This document shows, in pieces, positions 1 to 6,886 of a stretch of DNA of 64,000 nucleotides. Source of the DNA: Granulosicoccus antarcticus IMCC3135 (GTDB lineage: Bacteria; Pseudomonadota; Gammaproteobacteria; Granulosicoccales; Granulosicoccaceae); the NCBI RefSeq assembly GCF_002215215.1, contig NZ_CP018632.1, positions 1,134,001 through 1,198,000 on the forward strand. The letters are read 5' to 3'. The notes under the pieces were generated by a model. The model saw only the letters and a program-made list of their open reading frames with translations. It was not told the DNA's origin and did no database searches. Both the position numbers and the translations under genes were made by a program. How positions within the stretch are numbered: position 1 is the first letter of the stretch; every line of letters starts with the position of its first letter.

Positions 1-20
1 CCAGAGCGGGGCTTTTTTTG
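1..20 (+). terminator. Right half of a Rho-independent terminator, cut by the window edge
   Basis: A GC-rich arm, ccagagcggggc, runs straight into seven T residues. This is the right arm and U-tract of an intrinsic terminator whose left arm lies before the window. Read on the minus strand it would follow the displaced glnA 3' end at 41-61, so it is probably the original (possibly bidirectional) glnA terminator. It is now about 5.4 kb from the functional glnA stop. The left arm cannot be seen, so the assignment is partial. Confidence 0.55.
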
Positions 21-40
21 TTATGCGTTACGACTGCTGA

Positions 41-61
41 TTAGCAGCTGTAGTACATCTC
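41..61 (-). other. Displaced glnA 3'-end fragment (attachment site, left end)
   Basis: Read on the minus strand, this stretch is gag atg tac tac agc tgc taa, which encodes EMYYSC and a stop, the same last five residues as the functional glnA at 5406. The codons for Ser (agc against tcg), the second Tyr (tac against tat) and the stop (taa against tga) differ. The two copies are therefore not a recent tandem duplication: one comes from the chromosome and one from the element. An in-frame TAA immediately upstream shows that the fragment is not translated as part of a gene. Confidence 0.75.
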
Positions 62-90
62 TTAGTCATCGTGATAATAAACTAAAATAT

Positions 91-106
91 AATCAATGGC
101 TTGCGA
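91..106 (+). repeat. 16-bp direct repeat inside left end (pairs with 5350-5365)
   Basis: aatcaatggcttgcga matches aatcaatgacttacga at 5350-5365 in 14 of 16 positions and in the same orientation. The copies lie about 33 bp inside the left core and 51 bp inside the right core. This is where arm-type binding sites of a tyrosine recombinase or its accessory factor are expected. That function is inferred. Confidence 0.5.
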
Positions 107-120
107 TGGCATTAAAGTCG

Positions 121-139
121 TTATTAGTCAAATTATTAG
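121..139 (+). repeat. TTATTAG pair near left end
   Basis: Two copies of TTATTAG, at 121-127 and 133-139, are spaced 12 bp start to start. The same heptamer with the same 12-bp spacing occurs at the other end of the element (5309, 5321). They are candidate recombinase arm sites. One further isolated copy is at 1370-1376, upstream of the integrase. Confidence 0.5.
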
Positions 140-414
140 AATTTGATGTGGGTGTGTAGTTTTTTCCTGCCCCCGAATCGTGAAACTGACTGGCATTCGT
201 GAGCTGGTTCGCGGAGATGCAGCGGCGCGGTTCATTGCATTCGCCATCCGTAAGGTGCAGTTCCCGCACGGTCATTTTTCACGTGCCTATCACTGGTGGT
301 GTTTCAGTATTCGGAATTAGCACACAGTTTTTTTAAAATCCTGTTTCTTCTACATTCAAGTGATCGTCAACTTGTTGGCAGCTCCAATGAATACTTTATT
401 GGAGAATAAAATTT

Positions 415-663
415 ATGAATGCGCCAACAAAACTGAAGCTGTTGATGGACCGGGTCTTCGCACCGGGTTGTTTGGTGGCTAAAAGTCACTTTAAAAAGGT
501 ATCCCAAAGGGTCGATCAAAACAGCGGTGATCAGATCGTGATGATCGAATTCAGATTTAAGGTAGACGGGGCTTCACCGTCCGTTCAGAAAACCAAGATT
601 CCTGAATCAAGCGCAAGCTACCCGATGCTTGCCAGTCTCACAGCGTCAGGTGAGACTGACTAA
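415..663 (+). CDS. Small hypothetical protein (82 aa), element cargo
   Basis: Begins with ATG ten bases after a GGAG at 401-404, a credible ribosome binding site. The protein has 82 residues: a basic N-terminal half (KLKLLMDRVF, KSHFKKVSQR), a short beta-like stretch (IVMIEFRFKV, about residues 41-50), and a Ser/Thr-rich acidic tail. There is no signal peptide, membrane segment or family I recognise. It lies 350 bp inside the left end of the glnA element and about 0.9 kb ahead of the integrase, in the position where small regulators or directionality factors often sit. Nothing in the sequence shows such a role. A perfect 9-bp stem (633-641 with 650-658) overlaps its last codons. It may be a real gene or a chance frame with a good ribosome binding site. 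Confidence 0.5.
   Translation: MNAPTKLKLLMDRVFAPGCLVAKSHFKKVSQRVDQNSGDQIVMIEFRFKVDGASPSVQKTKIPESSASYPMLASLTASGETD
633..658. other. Hairpin at the end of the 82-aa gene
   Basis: CAGTCTCAC (633-641) pairs perfectly with GTGAGACTG (650-658) across an 8-nt loop, just before the TAA at 661. No T-tract follows, so it is a stable stem but not a classical intrinsic terminator. Any role in ending or stabilising the transcript is inference. Confidence 0.45.
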
Positions 664-1600
664 GCGAAACGTTAAAATTAACTCTGCCAAGATTGGTCTG
701 GTCATGTGCATGACAATAGCCATCACTTGACCGTAAGTTGACCCCATAGAAAAACCATGGCCCTTCGGAAATACTATTTCAAATTGTAGCTAACCCATAC
801 TGTTATCTTGTTCATAGAACTCATACAACCTTACAGACCAACTGGTTTCATACCCGCACAAATTTTTATTTTATGCACTGATTATCTTGACTTATAGACG
901 CGCTTAATTTTACTACGGGAAGCCAAAACCGCACCCTGCCGTTTTTAAGTACAGCAGCAACTTCAAAATTCAATTGTCAACATATGCGTCCTTTACAAAA
1001 CTCATAGGGCGAATTGGAAACCTCCCATCACCCATGTTTAGTCCGGTCCAAGACTTCAAGATAATCACATCCCACTTGCAAGCAAGCTGTCCATTTCACT
1101 GTTGTTGTTCACAACAGACAGTAGGGGGAACCCAACTGCTTCCTCCGTATTCTTGACTAAGCTGGCGTGGAGGATGCCTCTGTTTGCTTCTACCGATACA
1201 TCAGTGTAGATCGTCCGAGCTACAAACACAGATTTCCGTGTCTGTACTATTTAGTTCGCCAGCAAGTTGCCGTTCGCGTTTTCAGTCCTGACACTCCAAT
1301 GAGTGAGATTTATTCCTGTCAGCCATAATTTCACGTATTGGTCGAGTGACTGGAAGCGACTGGGATGAGTTATTAGTGAACAATATAAGCATAAAATAAC
1401 ATTATATTTTATATTGATTCTATTTCGTCATTAATGGTGTGGCATCGCTCTATTGTAGGTTTGAAACATTGGCTATCAAGCTGAAAGTGCTAACTGAATG
1501 ATCAGGGATTTCACTGCATGTGGCAATCGTCACAACAAATCGTTCTAAGCCGTGAACTACCGATCAGTCGTGATTTATTCATGTCCATATCATGTAGAGC
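664..1600. other. 937-bp stretch without a recognisable gene, upstream of the integrase
   Basis: No frame here shows protein-like composition with a ribosome binding site. The 60-codon frame at 974-1156 looks random. The stretch from about 1376 to 1440 is strongly AT-rich (for example around 1390-1425) and could hold the integrase promoter. A single TTATTAG occurs at 1370-1376. The length suggests decayed genes, a regulatory or recombination region, or an RNA that I cannot identify. Confidence 0.5.
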
Positions 1601-2839
1601 ATGAAAAGAACAAAGCATCGTGCATCAGACACTGTCCACATCAAAGGTATCTCTCTCCGACCCAAGCCACCGAACGGAATCTACGTCGGACAGTTTACTG
1701 TCAACGGTGAGAACTTTACGGTTTCTTGCTCGTCATCAGATTTGCATGAAGCCTTCCTTAACGCTGACAGAAAACGAGAAATCAAACGTGGACAGCTTGC
1801 AGGTGTTGGTCGCAAGAAAACGATCACCGTCGATTCCCTATGCGACGAATTCATACATTTTCGTTCTCTGGGAAAGCCTGATACTGTGAAAATGTTCAGG
1901 TCAATGTGCAACCGAATTCGCGGATACGTGCAAGACCACCTCACTGGCGAGAAGCAAACTGTTGATAGGAACGGTAACGCTGTTCCTGAACTCGTTGGTG
2001 GAGGTGACTATATACATCTGCTTACACAGAGCGAGTTTGATAGCTTTGTCAGAAAGATGCAAACTGTCTTCGCTGTTGGCACTCTCAGAACATTCTTGAC
2101 ACGCGTGAATACCATGTATGCCTATGCGCGTGAAGAGGGCTATGCGGTGCCAGACGTAAATTTCAAGAAACACAACAAAACGTTGGCGGAACCAGACTTG
2201 AAATCTCGCCCGTTTACTGATGATGAAGCAGACCAAATTCTTGATTGGCTAAAACATAGCAAGAGAAGCAAGCACAACTACTTCAAGTTATTAATTCTCC
2301 TCGAACAAGGTTTCCGTATAGGTGAAGCCTGCAATTTGAAAATTGCTGATTGCGATACGAGTAGCGGTTACTTCACTGTGACAAGGCTGAAGAAGAAAAA
2401 AGCAGTGGTTACCAAGCACACCATGACACAACGATGTGCCATGGAGATTCAACAATATGTTCGTTCTTTGCCGAAAGATCGGGTGTATCTTTTCCAGTCC
2501 AGAACTGGTGGGCCGGTCAAGCCACAATCAGACTGGTTCAGAGCTGCCGCTATAGCTTGCGATCTTAATCCACAGCATTTGGAAAAGCTGGTCTGTCACT
2601 CAGCAAGGTCGAAGTACGTGATGGACCAGCTTGAGAACAACGTGACACTCTTTAAAATTCAGCAAAGTGTTGGACACGAAAGTTCCCGCACGACCGATTT
2701 CTACAATCGGTTGGTTGCTCATGATTCAAGTCGTGAAGCTGCTGTGCTGAAAGATAGGCTTTACCAAGAACGATTGCAGCACAAGCAACAAATCCGCATG
2801 GACGTTAGGCGACATGTTGAGAAATTGTCGGAAATATAG
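1601..2839 (+). CDS. Tyrosine recombinase (site-specific integrase) of the glnA element
   Basis: A 412-residue member of the lambda-integrase (tyrosine recombinase) family, which cuts and rejoins DNA at attachment sites through a covalent phosphotyrosine. The catalytic set is visible: Arg239 in the FRIGEACNL motif, Lys-rich beta-hairpin after TVTRL (about 260-267), His333-x-x-Arg336 in HSARS, His359 in GHES, and the nucleophile Tyr368 in TDFYNR, nine residues after His359. Residues about 70-200 form the helical core-binding domain; the first 60 residues may be the arm-binding region. ATG at 1601 is the first in-frame start; no strong ribosome binding site precedes it. It lies inside the element whose ends duplicate the 3' end of glnA, so it is the likely enzyme of that insertion. 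No phage or transfer genes accompany it. All catalytic residues are intact, so it may be active. Confidence 0.9.
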   Translation: MKRTKHRASDTVHIKGISLRPKPPNGIYVGQFTVNGENFTVSCSSSDLHEAFLNADRKREIKRGQLAGVGRKKTITVDSLCDEFIHFRSLGKPDTVKMFRSMCNRIRGYVQDHLTGEKQTVDRNGNAVPELVGGGDYIHLLTQSEFDSFVRKMQTVFAVGTLRTFLTRVNTMYAYAREEGYAVPDVNFKKHNKTLAEPDLKSRPFTDDEADQILDWLKHSKRSKHNYFKLLILLEQGFRIGEACNLKIADCDTSSGYFTVTRLKKKKAVVTKHTMTQRCAMEIQQYVRSLPKDRVYLFQSRTGGPVKPQSDWFRAAAIACDLNPQHLEKLVCHSARSKYVMDQLENNVTLFKIQQSVGHESSRTTDFYNRLVAHDSSREAAVLKDRLYQERLQHKQQIRMDVRRHVEKLSEI

Positions 2840-3362
2840 CTGTCACTCGGTTCAAACCCAAAGGCTCAGACTGTATGCTTTTTGAAGTGTCCGGGCGGAA
2901 TTTCTTGTATGGGTCAGATTGAGAAATGGCTGGGCTTGCTAAAAAGTCGCAATAAGGTAGAAAATTGCAAGTCGCAAGGTGTCGCGCCTAGGAACTTGCG
3001 GAAACCATGCGTAACGCGTTCGAAGTGTCGAAGAATGGACGGAGGAGGCATGTTGCCAACAACTTAAGGCATCATTTTTGCCATTCTGATATCATATCTT
3101 GCTAAACCGAACACGACGAGATCAACAAAAGAGCGATAGTTGCAATGTTTGGCAATGCTTGTGCATGGTACTTTTTCCAAGCTAAACTTCAGACACTTAA
3201 GCCTAAGAATGAGAAGTGAGTTTTTAAATGGAAATCAATCACTTATTTCGAATTTTGGATCGATTGGGGAAAGCTATTCGAGTGAGGATATTGAGTCTGG
3301 GCGTAGTAAATTGCCTACATTAACACCTGTCGGGCGTAAATTAACCAAAGGCTACTAACTTG
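2840..3362. other. Gap between the integrase and the three-gene cluster, no supported gene
   Basis: These 523 bases contain short frames only. One of 72 codons (3140-3358) ends just before the next gene but has no family resemblance. A 31-codon frame (3228-3323, beginning MEINHLFRIL) is protein-like but too short to judge. The promoter of the following cluster probably lies here; I see no clear -35/-10 pair. Confidence 0.45.
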
Positions 3363-4070
3363 ATGTTCCGCATCAGCAATGCAGAAAAGCTTGCCTCTGA
3401 CATCCGCGAGATTCTCGTGCTCAGTGATGAACAGTTGAGCTCACTCGCCTTATCACTCAACAATGATGACTCCAAGATACTGTCGAGAGCTGATTTGCGT
3501 AAGCATCTTCAAACGCAGTTGACAGGTGAGCACGAGTTATTAGGGCAGGTTTTAGAATCTTTTTTGATTAAAACTGCCAAACTCGTTTCAGATGTTGTAT
3601 CAAAAGACAGCCAATTCAGTGCATCACTAATTAAAGATGTAATTGAGCGGGAGTTTGAAGCAAGCAAGAACAACGATTTGGTTGAGAGATTCCTTGCTAC
3701 ATGGCCAACGTTGGAAGCAATGATGTGTTCCGATGTGGTTCGACTTGTAGAGAAATCTATTAGACTAACGTTTGATCAATCGGATATCTTGACAGATGCA
3801 AGAATAATTACAGATATCAGACCAGTTTACGATGATGACCGAGAAATCATTGAGAGGGCACTAATAGTCCAAACAATGAGAATTGATTACTATAACAGTG
3901 GTCGTAAAAAAACTCTCAGTCTGGCGTTAGATAATGCTGATCTAATGCGATTGAAAGAATGTGTGGAGAAAGCCATGTCAAAGGCTGTTAGTGCTAAGGC
4001 CTTGATTGAAACGGAAGCTAAAATTTCAGTGTTGTTACCCGGGGAGTCTAATAATGGTGAGTCTGAATGA
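3363..4070 (+). CDS. Unknown soluble protein, first gene of a three-gene cargo cluster
   Basis: About 235 residues, acidic, without membrane segments or signal peptide. A TTG at 3360 is also in frame, but ATG at 3363 is preferred. Residues 1-140 look alpha-helical, with segments such as KLASDIREILVLSDEQLSSL. The last 90 residues start with DARIITDIRPVYDD, continue as two predicted strands (ALIVQTMRIDYY, KTLSLALD) and end in a long amphipathic helix after ADLMRLKECVEKA. That strand-strand-helix layout recalls COMM-type C-terminal domains, and I have the impression of a widespread bacterial hypothetical family, but I cannot name one. The stop overlaps the next start as ATGA, so translation is probably coupled to the membrane gene downstream. 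Location in the glnA element marks it as cargo; function unknown. Confidence 0.75.
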   Translation: MFRISNAEKLASDIREILVLSDEQLSSLALSLNNDDSKILSRADLRKHLQTQLTGEHELLGQVLESFLIKTAKLVSDVVSKDSQFSASLIKDVIEREFEASKNNDLVERFLATWPTLEAMMCSDVVRLVEKSIRLTFDQSDILTDARIITDIRPVYDDDREIIERALIVQTMRIDYYNSGRKKTLSLALDNADLMRLKECVEKAMSKAVSAKALIETEAKISVLLPGESNNGESE

Positions 4071-4471
4071 ATGCTGAAATTAACGCCGATGAATTCGACT
4101 ACAGAAGTAGTAGAAGTAACTTCTATGGCTATGAAACTGTGGGTGAAAATTTCTCGCTCAGGATTGAAGAAAGTAGTTTCATAGAGGAAAAAACTCGTCC
4201 GCGTCAGAAAGATAACTCTAAGTCAAAAAAGAAGTCTCTTGAGCGTAGTGAGTTTATTGTGCGGGAGCGACAAAAGATGGTTGCGTTACTGCGTATCTTC
4301 AGAGACCTGTCGTCAGTTTTCCGGTTCGGCGGAATCATTGTATTTGCGCTGAGCTTGATTCAGGAAAGCTATATGTTCGCACTGGTCGGTCTCTTTTCGA
4401 CAATAGGTTTCTCTCTCTTCTACAGTCAGAGTAAGCAATTCATTGTAGGCAATAAATCTTTGTCGACCTGA
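4067..4471 (+). CDS. Unknown membrane protein with charged cytoplasmic N-terminus (134 aa)
   Basis: Starts inside the stop of the preceding gene (ATGA at 4067-4070). Residues 1-80 are hydrophilic: an acidic and aromatic start, then a lysine/serine-rich block (KDNSKSKKKSLERSEF) and a basic amphipathic segment. Two hydrophobic segments follow (about 86-101 and 103-122, a possible hairpin), then a short polar tail. This pattern suggests a protein anchored by its C-terminus with a cytoplasmic N-terminal arm that could bind a partner, nucleic acid or lipid head groups. No family recognised. Coupled translation with the upstream soluble protein suggests that the two act together. Confidence 0.72.
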   Translation: MNAEINADEFDYRSSRSNFYGYETVGENFSLRIEESSFIEEKTRPRQKDNSKSKKKSLERSEFIVRERQKMVALLRIFRDLSSVFRFGGIIVFALSLIQESYMFALVGLFSTIGFSLFYSQSKQFIVGNKSLST

Positions 4472-4486
4472 GCTTACGGCTGTGCG

Positions 4487-4936
4487 ATGAAAGGATCAAA
4501 TTGTTTTTATCTGATTACGGGCTTGGTACTACTGGTGGTCGTATCATGGTTGCTTGTTCCATGGTTTGGAGCAGAAGCCTTTGCGAGCACATTTTCCTCA
4601 TTCCCTGCAAAGTACTATCTTGCAATTCAGACCGCGTTGCTAATTGCTTTCGGATTACTGTTCCTATACGTAACCTTCGTACCTCCAGAGGCTTTGTATT
4701 TTGCTTATCGCCGTTCTGGGAGTTTCATGGCTTTGGGGGCTGTAGCTCTCATTAACCCAGCTTCTTGCGTTGCAGTCCGACTTGCCGACTCCTCTGGCAA
4801 TACTCTGAACATTGGTTCACTCGATGATAAATCTAGAATCGGGCTCAGCATCGTGTGCCTTATACTGTCAGGATTTTTTGGTTTCTTGTACTTTATTGAA
4901 CGTCGATTCGTTGACATGGAAGAAAGGTCAGCTTAA
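4487..4936 (+). CDS. Unknown polytopic membrane protein (149 aa), third gene of the cluster
   Basis: Four hydrophobic segments can be drawn, at about 7-28, 43-64, 79-97 and 117-137, separated by short loops. The second loop contains a conserved-looking FVPPEALYFAYRR stretch. The N-terminus is short, and the C-terminus is charged and probably cytoplasmic (ERRFVDMEERSA). The gene starts 15 bases after the previous stop, on the same strand, so the three genes form one transcription unit. No catalytic motif or known transporter signature is visible. Small multi-pass proteins paired with a soluble partner are common in abortive or membrane-acting defence cassettes and in toxin-immunity sets. That is only an analogy. 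The protein ends the coding part of the element; about 0.5 kb of non-coding sequence separates it from the right end. Confidence 0.72.
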   Translation: MKGSNCFYLITGLVLLVVVSWLLVPWFGAEAFASTFSSFPAKYYLAIQTALLIAFGLLFLYVTFVPPEALYFAYRRSGSFMALGAVALINPASCVAVRLADSSGNTLNIGSLDDKSRIGLSIVCLILSGFFGFLYFIERRFVDMEERSA

Positions 4937-5249
4937 GTGCAATTGCCATCGGATCTCAATGGGGAATTTAGTGCGAACTGCTCAATGTAAAGTCTTCATG
5001 TATTAATGTAATGTTGAAGTTTTCTTGCTTCTCGAAGTTCATCATTCATTTCCGAAGTTATCCCGTCAGGCTATGTATGGAATTGCTGGTGTTAGTCGCT
5101 GTGATTGCCGATCAATAACTCTAAGGTGATTGGTCCTGCGCACGTTTGAGCCACTGAAAGAGTCTTAACTACGGTCCTGCCCTTCCCACTCCCCCAATCA
5201 CTCCGTCAGAGGGTCCTAAAGCGTTTGAGGGTCATGAAGCCTCGATACC

Positions 5250-5291
5250 AACTGGTTCTCGCCCAGCGAATCGCAAGTACGAGAACCAGTT
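5250..5291 (+). terminator. Perfect 12-bp inverted repeat, possible terminator of the cargo genes
   Basis: aactggttctcg (5250-5261) and cgagaaccagtt (5280-5291) are perfect inverted copies around an 18-nt loop. On the plus strand the stem runs into ttttc and then caatttc, a weak U-tract, so it could terminate transcripts of the three-gene cluster. On the minus strand (glnA direction) no T-run follows. It could instead be a binding site for an element regulator. Confidence 0.4.
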
Positions 5292-5308
5292 TTCAATTTC
5301 CCCGTCAG

Positions 5309-5345
5309 TTATTAGAAAAGTTATTAGATTATTAGTCGCTATTAG
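5309..5345 (+). repeat. Cluster of TTATTAG-type repeats near right end
   Basis: TTATTAG occurs at 5309-5315, 5321-5327 and 5329-5335, and a one-mismatch copy CTATTAG at 5339-5345. The first two are spaced 12 bp, as in the pair at the left end (121, 133). All are in the same orientation. This suggests repeated binding sites for the recombinase or a partner. Confidence 0.55.
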
Positions 5346-5349
5346 ATTG

Positions 5350-5365
5350 AATCAATGACTTACGA
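5350..5365 (+). repeat. 16-bp direct repeat inside right end (pairs with 91-106)
   Basis: aatcaatgacttacga is the right-end partner of the repeat at 91-106 (two mismatches, same orientation). It lies between the TTATTAG cluster and the right attachment core. Confidence 0.5.
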
Positions 5366-5405
5366 AACAGCACGATTCACAATACTTAATAAAAACAATA
5401 ACTTA

Positions 5406-5426
5406 TCAGCACGAATAGTACATATC
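5406..5426 (-). other. Attachment site at the right end (element-restored glnA terminus)
   Basis: The functional glnA terminus. Minus-strand codons gat atg tac tat tcg tgc tga give DMYYSC and a stop. The shared 8-bp core (tagtacat on the plus strand) is 5416-5423. The last three codons and the stop are inferred to be element-derived, restoring the protein end after integration. This is the usual strategy of tyrosine recombinases that target the 3' end of a gene. Confidence 0.72.
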
Positions 5427-6815
5427 AAACTCAACCGGATGCGTAGACATACGGATGCGAGTCACTTCTTCCATCTTCAGCTTGATGTAAGCATCGATCT
5501 GGTCGTCAGTGAATACACCACCGGCAGTCAGGAAGCCACGATCGGCGTCCAGAGCGTCCAGAGCTTCGTCCAGTGAAGAACAAACCTGTGGAATGGCAGC
5601 TGCTTCTTCTGGAGGCAGGTCATACAGATCTTTGTCTGCAGCGTCGCCAGGGTGGATCTTGTTCTGGATGCCGTCGAGGCCAGCCATCATCAGAGCTGCG
5701 AAGACCAGGTACGGGTTACCAGTTGGATCAGGGTAACGAACTTCAACACGACGACCCTTAGGGTTGTTTACAAACGGGATACGGATGGAAGCAGAGCGGT
5801 TACGAGCAGAGTATGCCAGCATGACTGGAGCTTCAAAACCAGGTACCAGACGCTTGTAGCTGTTGGTAGAGGCGTTGGCGAAAGCGTTGATCGCACGAGA
5901 GTGCTTGATGATACCGCCGATGTAGAACAGAGCAGTTTCAGACAGGCCACCATAGAGTTCACCAGAGAACAGGTTCTTGCCATCCTTGAACAGAGACTGA
6001 TGCACGTGCATGCCGCTGCCGTTGTCGCCAACGATAGGCTTAGGCATGAAAGTAGCTGTCTTGCCGTATTGATGAGCAACATTCAGAACAACGTATTTCA
6101 GGACCTGAGTCTGGTCAGCACGCTTGACGAGTGTGTCGAATTTAGTACCGATCTCACACTGTCCAGCTGTACCCACTTCGTGGTGGTGTACTTCAGGAGT
6201 AACACCCATCTGCTCCATAACCTGACACATGGTAGAACGCAGGTCATGCAGTGAATCGACAGGAGGAACCGGAAAGTAGCCGCCTTTGACGCTTGGACGA
6301 TGGCCCGTGTTGCCGCCTTCCATTTTCTTGTTGGTGTTCCAGGCTGCTTCATCGGAATCGATGGCGTAGCTCATGCCTTTCATGTCCGTTGACCAGCGAA
6401 CGTCATCGAATACGAAAAATTCTGGCTCAGGACCGAAGTAAGCTGTATCGGCTATACCGGTGGAGTTCAGGTAGGCTTCTGCGCGTTGAGCAACAGAGCG
6501 TGGATCGCGCTCGTAGCCTTCCATGGTGTCAGGCTCAACGATATCGCAACGGATAATCAGTGTTGCGTCTTCCATGAAGGGATCCATCATGGCAGTGGAT
6601 GCATCGGGCATCAGCAGCATGTCTGAGGCATTGATGCCTTTCCAGCCAGCAATTGAAGAGCCATCAAACGGTTGGCCGTCTTCGAAGAGATCTTCTTCGA
6701 ACATGGCAACAGGAATAGTCGTGTGATGCTCTTTACCGCGTGGATCGGTGAAGCGAAAATCGACGAACTTTACGTCGTTATCCGTGATGAGTTTGCTGAC
6801 GTCACTCGCAGACAT
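5406..6815 (-). CDS. glnA: Glutamine synthetase, type I (GSI-beta)
   Basis: Makes glutamine from glutamate, ammonia and ATP; cytoplasmic dodecamer and main entry point for ammonium. The 469-residue length is standard for GSI. The start region ([17 protein letters not shown]), the latch motif FDGSSIAGW, the active-site block [15 protein letters not shown], the [10 protein letters not shown] loop and NRSASIRIP are all present. Tyr398 in the DLYDLPPEE motif is the adenylylation site, so activity is expected to be controlled by GlnE. ATG at 6815 follows an aaagg-type ribosome binding site. The sigma-54 promoter and two NtrC-like sites upstream indicate nitrogen control. The last three codons (tcg tgc tga region) appear to be supplied by the integrated element next door; the protein end MYYSC is unchanged. 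The element also separates the gene from what looks like its original terminator at 1-20. Confidence 0.98.
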   Translation of the reverse strand: MSASDVSKLITDNDVKFVDFRFTDPRGKEHHTTIPVAMFEEDLFEDGQPFDGSSIAGWKGINASDMLLMPDASTAMMDPFMEDATLIIRCDIVEPDTMEGYERDPRSVAQRAEAYLNSTGIADTAYFGPEPEFFVFDDVRWSTDMKGMSYAIDSDEAAWNTNKKMEGGNTGHRPSVKGGYFPVPPVDSLHDLRSTMCQVMEQMGVTPEVHHHEVGTAGQCEIGTKFDTLVKRADQTQVLKYVVLNVAHQYGKTATFMPKPIVGDNGSGMHVHQSLFKDGKNLFSGELYGGLSETALFYIGGIIKHSRAINAFANASTNSYKRLVPGFEAPVMLAYSARNRSASIRIPFVNNPKGRRVEVRYPDPTGNPYLVFAALMMAGLDGIQNKIHPGDAADKDLYDLPPEEAAAIPQVCSSLDEALDALDADRGFLTAGGVFTDDQIDAYIKLKMEEVTRIRMSTHPVEFDMYYSC

Positions 6816-6851
6816 GTGTAGTTTTCCTTTTAGAAAAAATTATTGTGTTTG

Positions 6852-6867
6852 GCCACGCGTACGTGGC
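6852..6867 (-). other. Hairpin in the glnA leader
   Basis: Six-bp arms GCCACG and CGTGGC surround a 4-nt loop, inside the predicted 5' untranslated region of glnA, 37 bases before the start codon. It may stabilise the mRNA; no regulatory role is evident. Confidence 0.35.
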
Positions 6868-6886
6868 GCGTGCTCCCGCACTAAGA

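Larger units (their letters stand above)
1..414. other. Left-end region of the element, no convincing gene
   Basis: It holds the terminator remnant, the displaced glnA end and the left-end repeats. After that, AT-rich sequence leads to the small ORF at 415. A 60-codon minus-strand reading frame (93-275) has no recognisable motif and was not called. Another gene end beyond the left window edge cannot be assessed. Confidence 0.5.
4937..5405. other. Right-end non-coding region of the element
   Basis: These 469 bases contain no credible gene. They hold a 12-bp inverted repeat (5250-5291), a cluster of TTATTAG-type repeats (5309-5345), the 16-bp repeat shared with the left end (5350-5365) and AT-rich DNA up to the glnA stop. 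The arrangement looks like the recombinase-binding arm of an attachment site plus a transcription end for the plus-strand cargo genes. Confidence 0.5.
51..5423. mobile_element. Integrative element inserted in the 3' end of glnA
   Basis: An element of about 5.37 kb is bounded by two copies of the glnA 3' end. At 5406-5426 the intact minus-strand glnA ends in codons for DMYYSC and TGA. At 41-61, same strand, an isolated fragment encodes EMYYSC and TAA, preceded by an in-frame stop. The copies share the 8-bp block tagtacat (51-58 and 5416-5423) plus flanking matches. Between them are a tyrosine recombinase (1601-2839), a small ORF, a three-gene cluster (3363-4936) and much AT-rich non-coding DNA. 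Direct repeats lie just inside each end. Base composition looks clearly more AT-rich than the flanking host genes. No conjugation, replication or phage structural genes are visible, so the element is a minimal integrative or satellite-type island, or a decayed one. The boundaries are inferred from sequence duplication, not from comparison with an empty site. Confidence 0.78.

Noticed and set aside
93..275. 60-codon minus-strand frame near the left end
   Set aside because: No family resemblance; it overlaps the end repeats of the element, and Asn/Ser-rich content is what random AT-rich sequence gives.
974..1156. 60-codon plus-strand frame in the element
   Set aside because: No ribosome binding site, Cys/His/Pro content looks random, no hydrophobic core pattern.
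3140..3358. 72-codon frame directly before the three-gene cluster
   Set aside because: Attractive by position, but a competing 31-codon frame covers the same DNA, and neither has supporting motifs. Mentioned only in the gap entry.
3363..4936. Reading the three-gene cargo as a known defence system (Zorya, Gabija, CBASS, retron or similar)
   Set aside because: No nuclease, helicase, nucleotidyltransferase, reverse transcriptase or MotAB-type motif is present in any of the three proteins.
5652..6254. 200-codon plus-strand frame inside glnA
   Set aside because: Shadow of a highly conserved gene on the other strand; composition is that of reverse-read codons.
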